64,000 nt of DNA, taken from NCBI GenBank assembly GCA_000711775.1, contig ARYC01001291.1, positions 1 through 64,000 on the forward strand, read 5' to 3'. The notes beneath the pieces are model-generated. The model was not told where the DNA came from. It saw only the letters and a list, made by a program, of their open reading frames with translations, and ran no database searches. The translations under genes were made by a program, and so were the position numbers. Numbering within the stretch: the stretch's first letter is position 1; each line of letters opens with the position of its first letter. The stretch is from Oxytricha trifallax. Its lineage: Eukaryota > Ciliophora > Spirotrichea > Sporadotrichida > Oxytrichidae. Shown here in pieces: positions 35,700 through 47,323 of the stretch.

Positions 35700-35800
35700 C
35701 AGCACCTAATTAAGAGCACCCTAATTTTGATCGAACAATCAAAAATACCTTGTAAATCAGTACGTACTTATTTAGGTGCACCTGATAATTAAATACATAC
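35700..35800. repeat. GTACTTAATTAGGAGCA-type repeats upstream of the 57-kDa ORF
   Basis: Diverged copies (CACCTAATTAAGAGCACC; CGTACTTATTTAGGTGCACC) correspond to the tandem repeats at 62732-62900 in the better-preserved TBE, at the same place relative to the zinc-finger ORF. Confidence 0.6.
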
Positions 35801-35992
35801 TATTAAATCAACTTATTACTTATTCTAATAATTATCACTTATTCTACTATTTATTTAGTTAATTCATCACTTATCTCTTGCTTCTTTGCTCTACGTGATA
35901 TAAATCTCTCCAATTAATTTTACTTTCTTTAAAATTTATTTTTAGGCCCTCTGTTATAGAAGAGATTTTATTATTTTAAATACAATTTAAAT

Positions 35993-37230
35993 ATGAGCTG
36001 TAACCTTCCGATAAAACCAAAAACACTTTTAGCAAATAAATTGAGACTTTCCTTTGACAATACAAAGAAATGTGATTAACTGTGAACAAAGTATCACCAA
36101 AGATCAATCAGAATTATCAATATTTATCTCTATTATTTATATAGATATTAAAAATACTAAGTAATTGACAAATAAGCGATTTGGAGACAGAGAGAAGTAG
36201 AAAGTAATAAATGAAATTTACATTTAGCCTATGAAGTAAAATTATATTATTGTGGGAAGTATTAAAGAGATTTTACTCATAAATCTAGCTGACACAAGAA
36301 TATGAAAGACATTAAAGAAGACAAATATACTTTATACTAATAGCATGATAAAATTGATGGGAGGTACGATTGCTTTGAGTGCCATAAGAAATACTCTAAT
36401 ACTAAGATTTTTAGACGCCTATATTAAAGCTAACAAGAAAAATATAGAAGTTAAAAGTTTAGAGAATGAAATGAAGCTTTTATCCAAAATAAAAAGAAGT
36501 AAATATCTTTGACCTTTGCTAAGTGAATTGGATAATGAAACAAAATGTGTAAAATAGCATGCAATCTCTTCCTATTTGATTCCAAAACTTATTATTAAAG
36601 ATCAATACAAGAAAATTCAAAATTTTCCTAGAAACTTCACTTTATTGCTACTTGATTTTTAAAGACTTCTAAGTTAAGAAAGTAATCAAAGAACATTAAT
36701 ATGCTTACAAAGATTATCCATTCGATTATTTCTCGAGCGAAGATAAATCTAGATAGAATTTACAAATGAGTATTAAGTACTTACTCAATCAAAATTTAAA
36801 GATTATTAACATTTAATTGTTCTAGATGCTGTTATCATTAGCAAAGATCATATTGCTTACAGACTATCACTCTTTAAAAAGATTTTCAGAATTAACTGAT
36901 CAAAGTAATTATAAACAGCTTGTATTAATTGTATCTTAAGTATAAAAGACAATATAGAGCATCACATGAGATATTTTTTACACAGTGAATAAAAGTCTGA
37001 GAATTTAATGATCAACTTTCACTTGTAATAATGACTATAATCAATTAAAATGAGCTTAAAGAGTGTATCAAGGTTAGGCGGATAATGGGAACTCGTTGGT
37101 AGTATAATGAATGAGAAAACTGAAGAGATTTTGATTTTATTGGGATTTGTGGGCTCTGGCATCAATAATAATAGATTGCCTTGCAATGATTAGAGTAAAT
37201 AATAACCAAGCCAAGCACAAGAGTCGAGAT
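35993..37230 (+). pseudogene. TBE 57-kDa zinc-finger ORF remnant
   Basis: ATG at 35993 is followed by sequence collinear with the ORF at 63088, including the zinc-finger region near 36240-36420 (DNA matching CERDFTHKS and FECHKKYS-like blocks) and LLNQN...IIN further on. Frameshifts and TGA codons disrupt it. Confidence 0.7.
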
Positions 37231-37410
37231 ATCAAGAAAAGTGGATAAGCAAAATAAACTTTCAGAATCCTAACACGCAATCCAGCAATTTTAAGTGACT
37301 AAATTAAGTTAAAATCAACTACATATTTCATATTTTTATAACTATTATAACCACTATTCAAAACAATTTTTCTTCAAATCTAAAACTATTGAAGGGGTTT
37401 TGGGGGTTTT

Positions 37411-37929
37411 AAATATCCCCAGTAAAAAAACCGATTATCTAGATGTATAAAATCAGTAGTGAAAACAGCTTGAGTGCTAACAACCAATAATCTAGATGTA
37501 ATGAGATTCTCAATCCTCAGTACCTTTTACTCATATTTTTAATTAAACTTGCAATGTTATTATATTTTTACTCCTGGTTATTATTTTTGATAACTTAATT
37601 AAATATATATTTCTATAATTATTCTATGATTATTAATGTAAAAGTACATAGTACCATCTGAGCCTACTTAAACAATGTGTTTAAAAAATAAAAAGATAAA
37701 ATCTAATCATGATCTGCACCTAAAAGCATAACTATCCAAGAATAATGAGTCCAGCAATATAATAGTTAATAAGCCAAACATTAATGCGTAAAAAATAGTT
37801 TGGTTGTCAAAACTGACGCAGGAAGTAGCGTAAGTTAAAATTAAAAAAATATTTTTCACATTGACCTAACCTATATTTTAAAAATAGCAAAAAGAAAAGC
37901 TAATCTAAAAACTTTCATTATATATAATC
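37411..37929. other. AT-rich spacer
   Basis: No supported gene. Confidence 0.4.
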
Positions 37930-39826
37930 GATGAATATATCAAAGTTCTAGCAATAAGACAGCATTAGTAGATGATCAATACTTCTAAGCTAGCGATACT
38001 AATTTAGTCATGAAGATTCATAAGACAAACCTATTACATAAATAAAAATTATTTTATTTACATATAGTCTAATAATAAGTTGTAAAAACAAAATAATAAC
38101 TGTACTTATTAAAGCAGATATTATTTAAAAATCTTTGTTAAAATTAAACAATAAAGCAACCTATACTTATTTATTTAAAGACAAAGTTAATTCATTATGT
38201 TTTATAATATAAACATGAATGCAAAATAATCTTATTTTCTTATCCATTTCTTCCATATTTTACTGATAAAATAATACCCCCTCTTTACATTATGTATTTC
38301 TTATCTTTTTCTTTAACTATCCCTTCTTTAAAGTTAGATTTAGGGGTTTTATTAACTTTCGAACATAAATCCATTACAATTTAATTGGATGGATACATTT
38401 TATTTAAAGTGTTTTTCAATAATTTTGATAAAAACTAATAGACAAGTTAGAGAAAAAATTAATATGATCTTATTTAGACTTCAAATAACAATGTTAATGC
38501 ACTAAGTTTATAGCTACCTACAGCTCAAAACAGTTTTAAAATCAAAGTTTATAGTCAACCTTAATTAAATAAGAATAAGAAAATAATCAATTAATATGTC
38601 CATAAATAGCAATCCTCATTAGCTTTGTCTTCAAATGATAATTTTAATCCAATTATTTATTGTAATTTATAGTCTTATATGGGTAATTTATAATATTCAG
38701 AGAAAATATTGATAAAAACTACATTAAATGAGAATATTTTCTAATTTTTGAGAAAATATTCTTAAATTTAAATGAAATAGATTTCAGTAAAACTCAACAG
38801 TTGCAGTATCTCTAGCATTCCAATTTGGAAATTTCGCCAAGCAATTAAAAGTAAAATTTGCAGTAGTTATCAAATTAAAATCAAAGTCAATTGATATATA
38901 ATAATTTAAATAGCAACAGAAACTTTTCAAGCACAAATAATATCGAAATATAACCATCTTATTATAATAAGTAACAGATTTCTCAAAACAATATTGATAA
39001 AACTAAATATTCTTAATGAGTTAATAAAGGTTTATTATAATATATTAAAATACATATTAAGGACATTTTGGGTGATTAATTAATCTATAATATTGAAAAG
39101 TAAAAAGATGAGTAATCAGTCATTCAAACGCAGAATCATAAGAAACACTATTCTGCTCTAATTAATGGCTAATTTGAATTGAATAAGAGATTCTTTAAAT
39201 AGTAACATTTATAATTAATGTTATTTATGAAAAGAATATTTATTTTAAAGAAAAAGCAATGACAAATTTGAGAAATCATTTTTAACTAATATCCTATTTA
39301 AATTTAAGATGAAAAATAATTTTATTTCGAATTTAATTTCTTGATTTGCCTTGAAAATTACCTTAACTTTAAAACCAAATTTTATAATAAAATAAATAAG
39401 AATCAGAGTGTAAAACTTGAATAAACCCTTAGAAAACTTAACTCATTCTTCGGCTAAGACACGAATGGAATATTAGATTTGGTTGAGATATTTTCATCAC
39501 TGAGTATACTATGCAAGGGGACAATCCATGCTAAAATTAAAAGCATTCAAAGTGCTTTCTTTGGTAAGTCTTTGGATAAAACGACAGGTGATAGTGATGT
39601 TACAAGCAAAATATCATTTAAAAATTTGAAGAAATATTTCCAGTGTGTGTTTAAGATATCTCTAGAGACTTAAAATGAGGTAAGTAAAAGGATTAATGCC
39701 CTATATAGTATATATTTATCTTTAACATTTATTAAGATGGGATATAAGCTGAGTTAGAAGTTTAAAATTAATGAAAGATTAGATCATTAGTTTTTCTAAA
39801 AATTGACTATATAAATTGAAGCATGA
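37930..39826 (+). CDS. Gln/Asn-rich protein with C-terminal EF-hand-like domain
   Basis: Coding-like blocks begin near 37950 (SSNKTALVDDQYFQASDT). Long Gln/Asn-rich stretches follow: 38430-38700 (NNNVNALSLQLPTAQNSFK, VHKQQSSLALSSNDNFNP) and 38795-39020 (LEISPSNQKQNLQQLSNQ, SSTNNIEIQPSYYNKQQ). Then comes EKQKDEQSVIQTQNHKKHYS (39095). The last block has RKLNSFFGQDTNGILDLVEI, an EF-hand-like loop lacking some ligands, then FKNLKKYFQCVFKISLE. A 57-bp GTAAGT...TTAAG intron at 39677 precedes GYKLSQKFKINERLDHQFF and TGA at 39824. The EF-hand suggests calcium responsiveness. The 5' end is unresolved. Confidence 0.55.
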
Positions 39827-39839
39827 CTTACTACACTTT

Positions 39840-41110
39840 TCTAATCTAAATTATTAACTCTTTCTTTGTCTTTTGTGTTAAAGTTATAAGATCTAATTGG
39901 AATGGCTGTAAATTTCTTGATGTTACTTATTTCACTTTATTTTCTTAAGTCTAGATTAAATTTTAGTTGTTTGACTCTTCCATAAAAGTCTTGTTAGCTT
40001 TGCTTAGATAATGGTTTTTAGCGCCTTATAATTACAATTATCTACTCTTTTGGTTTGTGCGAAGTTTTTCAAGCAAGTTTTCAATGTTTCTTGGAGATTT
40101 TTTTAGTTTACTATTCAGATGATATACCACTATAAGTTAAATCATAGCTTCTATAGAAATCCACTATATGTTTAGGTATTGAATCTAAACCCCAAAATAT
40201 TTTAGATAATTTTAAATTTATAAAATGAATTTAGTCAGAATAGACTCTTTTATAATAGTTATAAATGGATGAAGAATTAAAAATTCTAAAGATTTTGATA
40301 AGATTAAATTGCCAAAGTAAAATGTGTTAATGACTAAACTCAAATTATTTTGCTAATAGATGCTAAACAGAAACAGTAGTGGTATGGTGATACTACGAAA
40401 TAAAATGACGTGCGATTTAGACTTAAGAGCTTTAAAATTTTTGCAAATTAATTACACAAGATTCTCATTTCTATTACTTTGCTAAATAAACTATCAGGTT
40501 AAAAACGAATATTATATCTACATATATTATATAACTTTTTTATTTATCTGCAGCACTCCCATTATCTATTAATTCCTTTTGCATATGCACGATCTACAAT
40601 TCTATTTTACAAAATATCACGGCTATATTATGATATTTTGATTGTCAAAATTAACAAATTATTAATAAAATTTTAATAGAATAAATAAATTATTAATTAG
40701 CCTGTTGTGTTTATCATTCTGATAAATTAAAGCCATTAAAAATGAAAAAATAAAATCACTCTTAAATTATTTATAGTTAAAAATTTGAATCTCGTATAGT
40801 TGTTAAAATAGAATTGAAGCTTTTATCTTTTGTTTAAGATGAGATTTTATACCTATTAACAAATGTTTTATATTTTAAAGACTCTTTTGAAAATCAGTCT
40901 GCTAATCTTCAATAGTGATCATAGGGGACTAGAGAGTTGTTATTATATATAGTTTATCTTGCTTGTTTGGCTCTTTGATTTACTATAAATAATCCTCTAA
41001 TGCATTTTAATTTTGCAATTTAGTTTGTTTAACTTCATGGGGTCGTGGTTATGATTTTTCAATTTTAGAAGTTTAAATTTAATTCTTCTATTAAAGAATA
41101 GATTCTGAAT
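39840..41110 (-). CDS. Hypothetical Gln-rich protein
   Basis: A minus-strand reading gives EVKQTKLQNQNALEDYLQQI, EPNKQDKLYIITTLQSPMI (41037-40850), then further down RNIENLLEKLRTNQKSRQLQ, NHYLSKANKTFMEESNNQ, QVTSRNLQPFQLDL (40090-39850). The composition is that of hypotrich Gln-rich coiled proteins. It converges with the EF-hand gene ending at 39826. The stop is uncertain because the frame stays open past that gene's end. I do not recognise a family. Confidence 0.45.
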
Positions 41111-41249
41111 TGAATAACATTGAGAGAGAAAAAAACACTATAAAAATTATTATTTATAAATTTGGCTTGATTATCCACCAGATTTCAATATATAGAAAAG
41201 TATCGAATGAAAAGAATTGATTTTTCATATCATTCTATTTTATTTATAT

Positions 41250-43196
41250 TTTATCTCCCGAAATTTTAGATTGAAGTTATTAACAATTAAATTATTTGAG
41301 TGATATATATAAATGGGAAATATTTAATTTCCCTGTTAAATTTGGAATTTTAAGCTTTTATATTTAATTATTGAAATAAGTAAATTCATATTAAAAATAA
41401 TAACATATTTTCACAATTTAAATAGAATTTAGCAATATTACCTGACGACAGACCTATTCAGAGTTTATCTACTAATTTTAGATTTAGTATCATCTTAACT
41501 TATAGTTGTAAATATATCCATATTGCTGTTATTTTCCAATTTTTTCTCAAATTCACTATGAAACTTCTTTCTATTCCTACTCTCAGTATAATTTTGTGAG
41601 AACTCTTTCAAAGTAATCCCACCATCCTAATTTTAATCTAGGAATCTAAAAATCTCTAAGCCTTAATCTTCCGAAATGTCCATTTATATCATATCCAAAG
41701 TAAGTTAAAACTCTTCGTGAGATAGATATATCGCCCGAGTAGTTGACATTGAATAATTTAAAAGCTGATTTTTGGTCGGCATATTTATATTCTAATTTAG
41801 CTTGAAGTTTATTTAAAAGCTCTAATATGTGGGTTCTAACTTGAGTCTTCTAGTTTTAATTTTAATGTATCAAATCTCTTAATTCAGTAGAATCATTCTT
41901 TGATATACTAAATGAAAAGCAAATTAAAATATTTGAATTTACTTTGGTGGCTTTGTCCAAAACATAAGCAAATAACTAAATATCTTTATAAAGGAGTACT
42001 CGACAAACTCCTAGCCTTTCTATAGTAAATAAATAAAAATTGATTATTAAACTTACGGAAAACAGTTTTACAATATCTTTAATATGAAATTTTGTTATTT
42101 CTTTGCTACTAATCTTATTAGCAATCAATTTAAACTCCTCTTTGTTCATTTTCCCAGTCGATTCTTTGTCATATTTAAGAAACTCTCTTCTTATCAAATT
42201 CAATGATCTTTAGTCAATTTCTAAACTTTTAAGCTGTTCTACTACGCCAACTCCCTGATCTTGAGGGAAAAGCTTACCTATAGATTTCAAAGGAGAAAAA
42301 TACTCAAGTAGTTTGAACTTCCTATCCTTTTTAAATTTGAAGAAATCTGGAGAATCAGATTTTCGGATAATAGTCTCTTAGTAGGCATAATCCATAAGCT
42401 ATATCATAATACTACCAGTCAGCTTAGATTTAAAGTTTTCTTTTCTTAAAACACTAAAGCTTATATTTGATTAAGGTGTTTTTGGGAGTTTTTACTCAAT
42501 TTTAGATTATCACAAGTCTTTTTACTAAATTATGTGTCTAAACAAATCTTTCTTTTCATTTTAAGCCCCGTTATTAGTTGATAAAGTATAGTATTAATTA
42601 TTTAACTAAGCTATTTCTTTGAAATTAGGTTCTCTTAAACTTTTACTAACTGACTAGTTAAAAAGAATATCATTTATGGTTCTATTTTATGAATTTCTCA
42701 AGTTTATTTAATTCAAATTTCTTGTGTAACTTCTTTTAGAAATACTTAAAAAGTTGTCTAATTCTTGATGCTACCACTCTTAAAGTTAGTTCTTGTAAGC
42801 CTTCTACTAATGATATTGCACTTATTTAGGTTTTAAGGAAAAATTATAAACATTGTCTGCTGAGATTTAGTCTAATTAAAGGTCTGAGACAAGAATCTTA
42901 AAGTCAATCATATATTTTTCTTAAGATTTGTATTAGTCTAACCTCAAGGGAGTGTGTATAAAATCATATTATTATATATTACTTAATATTTTTAACATCT
43001 GAAAGCATTCAAGCATCGTCTGAAATTTCTTAATATCAATAAATCCAGTATTATCTTAATCAAATTGCTAAAGAGCCCTAACCAATCTTTCTTTTAAATT
43101 TTTCTCAATATTTACAAATTTTATCTTTTTACTATATTCCATTTACTAATCTTGAATTTATATAAGATCTTGTTTAACTTATTCTTTTGCCTTCAT
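41250..43196 (-). CDS. EF-hand protein with four calcium-binding loops, interrupted gene
   Basis: From ATG 43196 the frame is open for over 220 codons, including the first EF-hand FDQDNTGFIDIKKFQTML. After a break near 42500, a block from KTPQSNISFSVLRKENFK leads into a second EF-hand, YDKESTGKMNKEEF (42170). A GT-AG intron (GTAAGT...CTATAG) starts near 42058. A third hand (FNVNYSGDIS...HEEF) lies near 41740 and a fourth (LDQNQDGGITLKEF) near 41630. Within the third loop a tandem ATCTATCT (plus strand 41720-41727) shifts the frame; removing one ATCT gives the canonical GDISHEEF. The tail KKLENNSNMDIFTTISQ leads to an intron at 41442. It is divergent from the glutathione peroxidase gene (237 bp apart). 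Probably a calcium sensor; partner unknown. Confidence 0.75.
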
Positions 43197-43432
43197 TTTG
43201 TTTCTATTGCCAATCTACATGATGTTTTTTTTAAATATAGAATTATTGGAATTAATTTTATTTGGATATTCTAGTAATAAAAAAAAGTATATAAAAAGAA
43301 AGATTAATCCGAATATTTTAATTTCTTTTTAAATTAATTATATCAAAAAAGTTAATATTAAAGGCCTCTGCAAAACCTATAAATAGGGAAGAGCGAAATA
43401 AATAAATATAAATAAAGTAATTGCTTAAAATA

Positions 43433-44256
43433 ATGGGAGGTCTGGCAGCAAAGCTTGTCTTCAAGAAGGGCAAGGACAAGTATAACGACTCAAAGTATGG
43501 GTCACTACTCGACATTACTGCTACTGACATTGATGGAAGCTAAATTTAACATCTTAATTCTATTTATTCGTTTTTACAATCTTCCATATTTTAATGGATT
43601 TTATACATAACTTTACAGCATTTTGCTTATATATATTATAATTACACAAGTAATACTTTTAATGAATATTTAAAGAAAACGGTGCATTCTCGTTGTGAAT
43701 GTAGCCTCTAAGTGAGGACCTGATAGATAAACACTATGCTCAATTTGTAAACTTTTACAAGGAATATCGTGACTAGGGTTTTGAGATCCTAGCTTTCCCT
43801 TGCAATTAATTCATGAACCAGGAGCCTGGCAATCATGAAGAGATCAATAAATTCATAATAGAGCTCTATGGTGGTCAATGGCCTATATTTGCCAAGTGTG
43901 ACGTTAATCGTGTTAATTCTAATGAAGTTTTCAAGTTCCTTTTTAATATTTTTTAAATCAAATAGGGATTAATCAATAGATTTAGAGCAGTTTTTAGAAA
44001 AAATTACTTCTAAAAATATGTAAAAGATAAAGTAGAAAATTTCAAGTTCCTGAGGATGAATAGTGAGCTACATGATCACGCAAAGAAAGAAGTAAAGGAG
44101 ATCTCTTGGAATTTCGCTAAATTCTTGGTTGATCAACATGGCAACGTAGTCTCCTATCACAATCCTCGTGTGGAACCTATTTCAATTGAACCCTAATTAA
44201 ATTATATATTTATTTTTTATTTAAAAAAAGAGAATTATTGGAGCTTATGGTAATGA
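43433..44256 (+). CDS. Glutathione peroxidase, probable selenoprotein
   Basis: Glutathione peroxidase signatures appear in order: DITATDIDGS, CILVVNVASK followed by TGA and G (the catalytic Cys/Sec position), then FEILAFPCNQF, QEPGNHEEINKF, WPIFAKCDVN and WNFAKFLVDQHGNVVSYH. The enzyme reduces peroxides with thiols. The in-frame TGA at 43713-43715 falls exactly where animal-type enzymes carry selenocysteine. A 124-bp AT-rich interruption (43544-43667) is flanked by ATTTAA repeats, and a tandem GATAGATA (43722-43729) just after the TGA must lose one copy to restore frame. The stop is TGA at 44254. Alternatives are a TGA mutation in a Cys enzyme, or a decayed copy; the rest of the frame is intact, favouring a working gene. 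Confidence 0.85.
43544..43667 (+). other. Predicted IES (pointer ATTTAA) in the peroxidase gene
   Basis: ATTTAA occurs at 43544-43549 and 43668-43673. Removing 124 bp joins DIDGSQI to QRKRCILVVNVAS in frame. There is no GTA-type donor at the boundary. A weaker alternative is an intron starting GTTTTTAC near 43572 and ending at TTTAAAG, which also keeps frame. Confidence 0.65.
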
Positions 44257-44305
44257 TTAACTATGATTCAAGAAAATATTTAATTCTTACAATCAATAAT
44301 TGACT
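44249..44305 (+). promoter_or_regulatory. Candidate SECIS-like hairpin after the peroxidase gene
   Basis: Starting at 44253 the sequence has ATGA, then TTAACTATGATT pairing imperfectly with AATCAATAATTGA, an apical AAGAA...TTCTT, and TGA on the 3' arm. ATGA, about 13 nt, then AA, and TGA opposite is the order expected of a eukaryotic selenocysteine insertion element. The ATGA overlaps the stop codon, which is unusual. Confidence 0.35.
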
Positions 44306-44435
44306 TAGAAAAATATGCATATTAATATTTATTTTGTGATAATTTTTCATTTTTGAGTCAAGCAATTGCATATATTATTTAATATACAAACAATTTTGGA
44401 TTTTTTATATCTATATAAGCTTTTTCCTAAAATTT

Positions 44436-44822
44436 ATGAAAATATCACCATATTATTCTCTCTTAAGAAAAGTTATAGCAAAATAGGGGTCTTAATGCAG
44501 AAGGAAATTGAAGCACTCCAATATAAAGGATGCTGAAACTTCAAGCATAAATTATGAACTAATATAAAAAAGTGGTGAGATTGCCCAGAGGTTTTAAATA
44601 ATGAAAATGTTTTAAAATTTGCTATACTTAGTGTCTGAATAAAATGATAAAGATATTCCGCATAATTAAATAACAGAATTACAAGGAACATTTGGTCAAA
44701 ATACATATAGTAACATAATAGATAGAGCCTCGGAATATGTCGATTTAATTATTCTAAAATCTAAATGTAGATTCATAGAGAGCTGTCATTTAATTTTATC
44801 TACGTCAGACCATTATGTGTGA
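44436..44822 (+). CDS. Hypothetical protein, intact 128-residue ORF
   Basis: The frame runs unbroken from ATG 44436 to TGA 44820 (TAA/TAG as Gln): MKISPYYSLLRKVIAKQGS, NIKDAETSSINYELIQKSG, FQNLLYLVSEQNDKDIPHN, SEYVDLIILKSKCRFIES. No motif recognised; it has mixed charge and no signal peptide. The opposite strand carries an unrelated 77-codon frame that I take as a shadow. It may be one MDS of a longer gene. Confidence 0.5.
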
Positions 44823-44949
44823 CATAAATGATTTATTTTTTTGTCTGCCTTAAATTTACAATTAAAATAAGAATAGAAACTCTCTTGAAAATTATATTTT
44901 AACTTTTAAAGTTAATTTTTAGTAAGAAATTGAATTTTGATAAAATTTC

Positions 44950-45300
44950 GATTATCTACTAGTTCATATAAAACCTGTGAACCAACTAATTTTCATAAAT
45001 GACAATGAAATCGAGAAATAATTAGAAACGAATATATAGATAGAATAATATGACAAGTTCTTAAGCATCTCAACACTATGAATCGCTCATTAATAATAAA
45101 ATAGTCTATATTTATTCATGAGTTAATGAGATCATAGATTGATAAAGGCATTATAGTGTGAAAGAAATCTATAGTAATTTTGATTATCTAAATCCTACAA
45201 GGGCAAATTTTCAAAAGATTTTATTGGATTATTTTCATAGCCTTTTTATAATGCAAATCAAAATATGACTCATTTTGGAAAATTAAAATACTTAGTAATA
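44950..45300 (+). CDS. Gene fragment, hypothetical
   Basis: Coding-like scraps: NDNEIEKQLETNIQIEQYDK (44999-45080) and HYSVKEIYSNFDYLNPTRANF, QKILLDYFHSLF (45150-45290) before a TGA. The frames differ between scraps, suggesting an intervening IES or decay. It could be a continuation of the gene at 44436. Confidence 0.3.
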
Positions 45301-45492
45301 TTAATATATTAACAATTATTTGTCTATAAAAGTTTATATTTTTTTATGCAATAACAAACTATTTAATTAACAATAAAATAAAATTCAATTTATCGTTATT
45401 TTTAATATCAATATCCGTAGTCTTAGAAAGCAAAGATATTTATTTAAGAAGTGAATTGCTTATTATATTAATTTATACTTTAAATCATAATT

Positions 45493-46134
45493 TCACTTAT
45501 GTTGAGGCTGAGCTACTACTTAGACTCTAAAATATCTTATTAAAAGCATCTCTTTCTTGGTGACTCCCTTTAAATCCCAAATTTCTAGTCCATTCCATTT
45601 TCTCTAATTATTATTAATCTGGAGCAGACTCATCTAGCTCTACAAAATTGTTTTATTGACACCCACTTCACTGATTACAACTTATATTTGCTACATATAT
45701 TCCTGTTTGTCTCCATTCTCAATGACAATCTTTGGTACCCAAGTTTTCTTGTCGAATTTTGATTAGAAAATTTAGTCTGAAGTCAATTAATTTATCCTAT
45801 AGATATCGAGGACAAGTCCTTTAAACATCTATTTTCTCAAGTTTACAGTTTTAGAGATTAACATGAATTTATTTCTCAATAAGCCATCAAGCATCACACT
45901 ATTTAATTTAGGAGCTTCAAGCACAATGTTTTTTATGTAGCCGAAATTTGAGACTTTAAGGCTGCACAGCTTTTTACATTCTTCACTGATTTTTAAGTCC
46001 TCCGCTTAACAAACAACAAAGCGTTGATTCTAGTTATTTTAAATTTTGGCTAGCAGGTCAAACACACCCCCCCCTAATGTACTATTTTCTTTTTGTAGTC
46101 TTGTAGAGTTTTTGACGCTGAGCAAGATTGTCAT
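45493..46134 (-). CDS. Leucine-rich-repeat-like hypothetical protein
   Basis: An intact 213-residue minus-strand ORF (ATG 46134, stop TGA 45493). The first third looks like irregular leucine-rich repeats: CQAEDLKISEECKKLCSLKV, NFGYIKNIVLEAPKLNSVML, similar in spacing to F-box/LRR proteins. The C-terminal part has YRINQLTSDQIFQSKF, KKTWVPKIVIENGDKQEY, KGVTKKEMLLIRYFRVQ. A G8 run encodes Gly-Gly-Gly near residue 23. A coding-like scrap upstream (46540-46420, DNVMVKRQILKISNEICL) on the same strand may be an earlier MDS. Function is inferred only from repeat appearance. Confidence 0.6.
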
Positions 46135-46915
46135 AAACGTATTTTGCTTGCGAGCAATATTTTTTGGACTACGACCAAAATTAAGTTTATTTTTATACAT
46201 AAAAACATCATAAAAATTGTAAAAAATTTAAAATATTTTTTGTTTTTATTTATTTATAAAAATCAATATTTGGGTTATTCTTAGCAAAAAATCTAATTAT
46301 TAAAGAAATATTTTAGAAAGGAACCATTTTTGTCAAGAAATGCATTATTAATGCTAAAAATATTAAAAAATTTCATTGTTAAGATTATACTTAATTTATT
46401 AATCAATTATTCAATATCTTTCTTCAGATTCCAACAACTCTGAACTCAGACATATTTCATTTGATATTTTTAGGATCTGTCTCTTAACCATTACATTGTC
46501 CTCTCTGTACTCATTGCAATTTCAAGTATTATATCCAATTTTTATTGAAATTATTATTAAATTTATCTTGTTCTTTACACACCTATATAATGTCAGACTA
46601 TATTTTCTTGTACTACTTAAATGATAGACAAAATACTCTTAATATTAAAGGCTTAAAAAAAAGTTAAATTTTTAAATATATGTAAAATTCATTAAATCTT
46701 ACCTAAAAATTAAAAAAGTGCAGGAAACCTCTCCCCCCAAATATTTTTATGACTGGCAAGCTATAATTGCTTATAATTATACTAGAGTTTTTATATAGCT
46801 TGATTTCAACAAATACATTATTATTTACTAATAATATCTTCATTCTAATAGTTGTTTAATATTGCTGTAATAAATGAAGAAAGCACCAAATACTCTTAAT
46901 AATATTTAGGTTTAA
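46135..46915. other. Mostly AT-rich DNA with one coding scrap
   Basis: Apart from the minus-strand scrap at 46540-46420 no gene is supported. C-rich runs near 46070 and 46725 are not inverted repeats of each other. Confidence 0.4.
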
Positions 46916-47323
46916 TCAATCTTTGCGAGATAATAAACAGTATGGCAAAAGATCGAAAAGATTTACTGAGCTCTAAATTTTCCCATTTAAATACTTAGCC
47001 TTTAGCCATCCATTATGAAAGACTATGTCAAGCAACTTTATCATAGATTGGTTGCTCCAACTTTCAAAATCACAGTTAAAAATGCATAAATTACTGCTTG
47101 TATTGCTTATATTTTTCTACTACTGTTCTTTCTTATTCAAAGGGTTTAAGACTCTGTCTACACTTAAATTTGTATAAAATTCTAGCATTTCTTTTTTAGG
47201 TTAAGGATTTATAGCTACGTGTAGGACTTTGTGCGGGAATTAGTGAGTGTTTGAAGAGGAAGTTATTGAATTTTTAATGTTAAAAGACTTAGACTGATTT
47301 AGCATATTAGTGATACAATGCAT
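46916..47323 (-). CDS. Hypothetical protein, intact 135-residue ORF
   Basis: Minus-strand frame from ATG 47323 to TGA 46916: NMLNQSKSFNIKNSITSSSN, HKVLHVAINPQPKKEMLEFY, VDRVLNPLNKKEQQQKNIS, CDFESWSNQSMIKLLDIV. The composition is ordinary for hypotrich proteins. The plus strand also carries a 123-codon frame here (from 46942) but it is Cys/Leu-rich and less protein-like, so I regard it as a shadow. Family unknown. Confidence 0.45.

Larger units (their letters stand above)
33942..37410 (+). mobile_element. TBE transposon, internally deleted copy
   Basis: The left end is degenerate (CCAAAACTCTTTCAATAGTT, then TTATAAGTGCTTTGAT). The right end is well preserved: complement of AAAACCCCCAAAACCCC followed by TTCAATAGTTTTA at 37383-37410. 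The C4A4 terminus and shared inner repeat identify a TBE. It contains transposase (5' part only, plus), 22-kDa ORF (minus) and 57-kDa zinc-finger ORF (plus) remnants in the usual TBE order. At about 3.5 kb it is shorter than the roughly 4.1 kb reported for TBE1. Confidence 0.85.

Noticed and set aside
44473-44706. 77-codon minus-strand frame
   Set aside because: The plus strand has an intact 128-residue frame from ATG to TGA over the same region.
46060-46745. C-rich runs as possible MITE ends
   Set aside because: Both runs lie on the same strand and are not inverted; one encodes glycines in an intact ORF.
46942-47313. 123-codon plus-strand frame
   Set aside because: The minus strand carries a more protein-like frame over the same bases; with one stop codon such lengths arise by chance.
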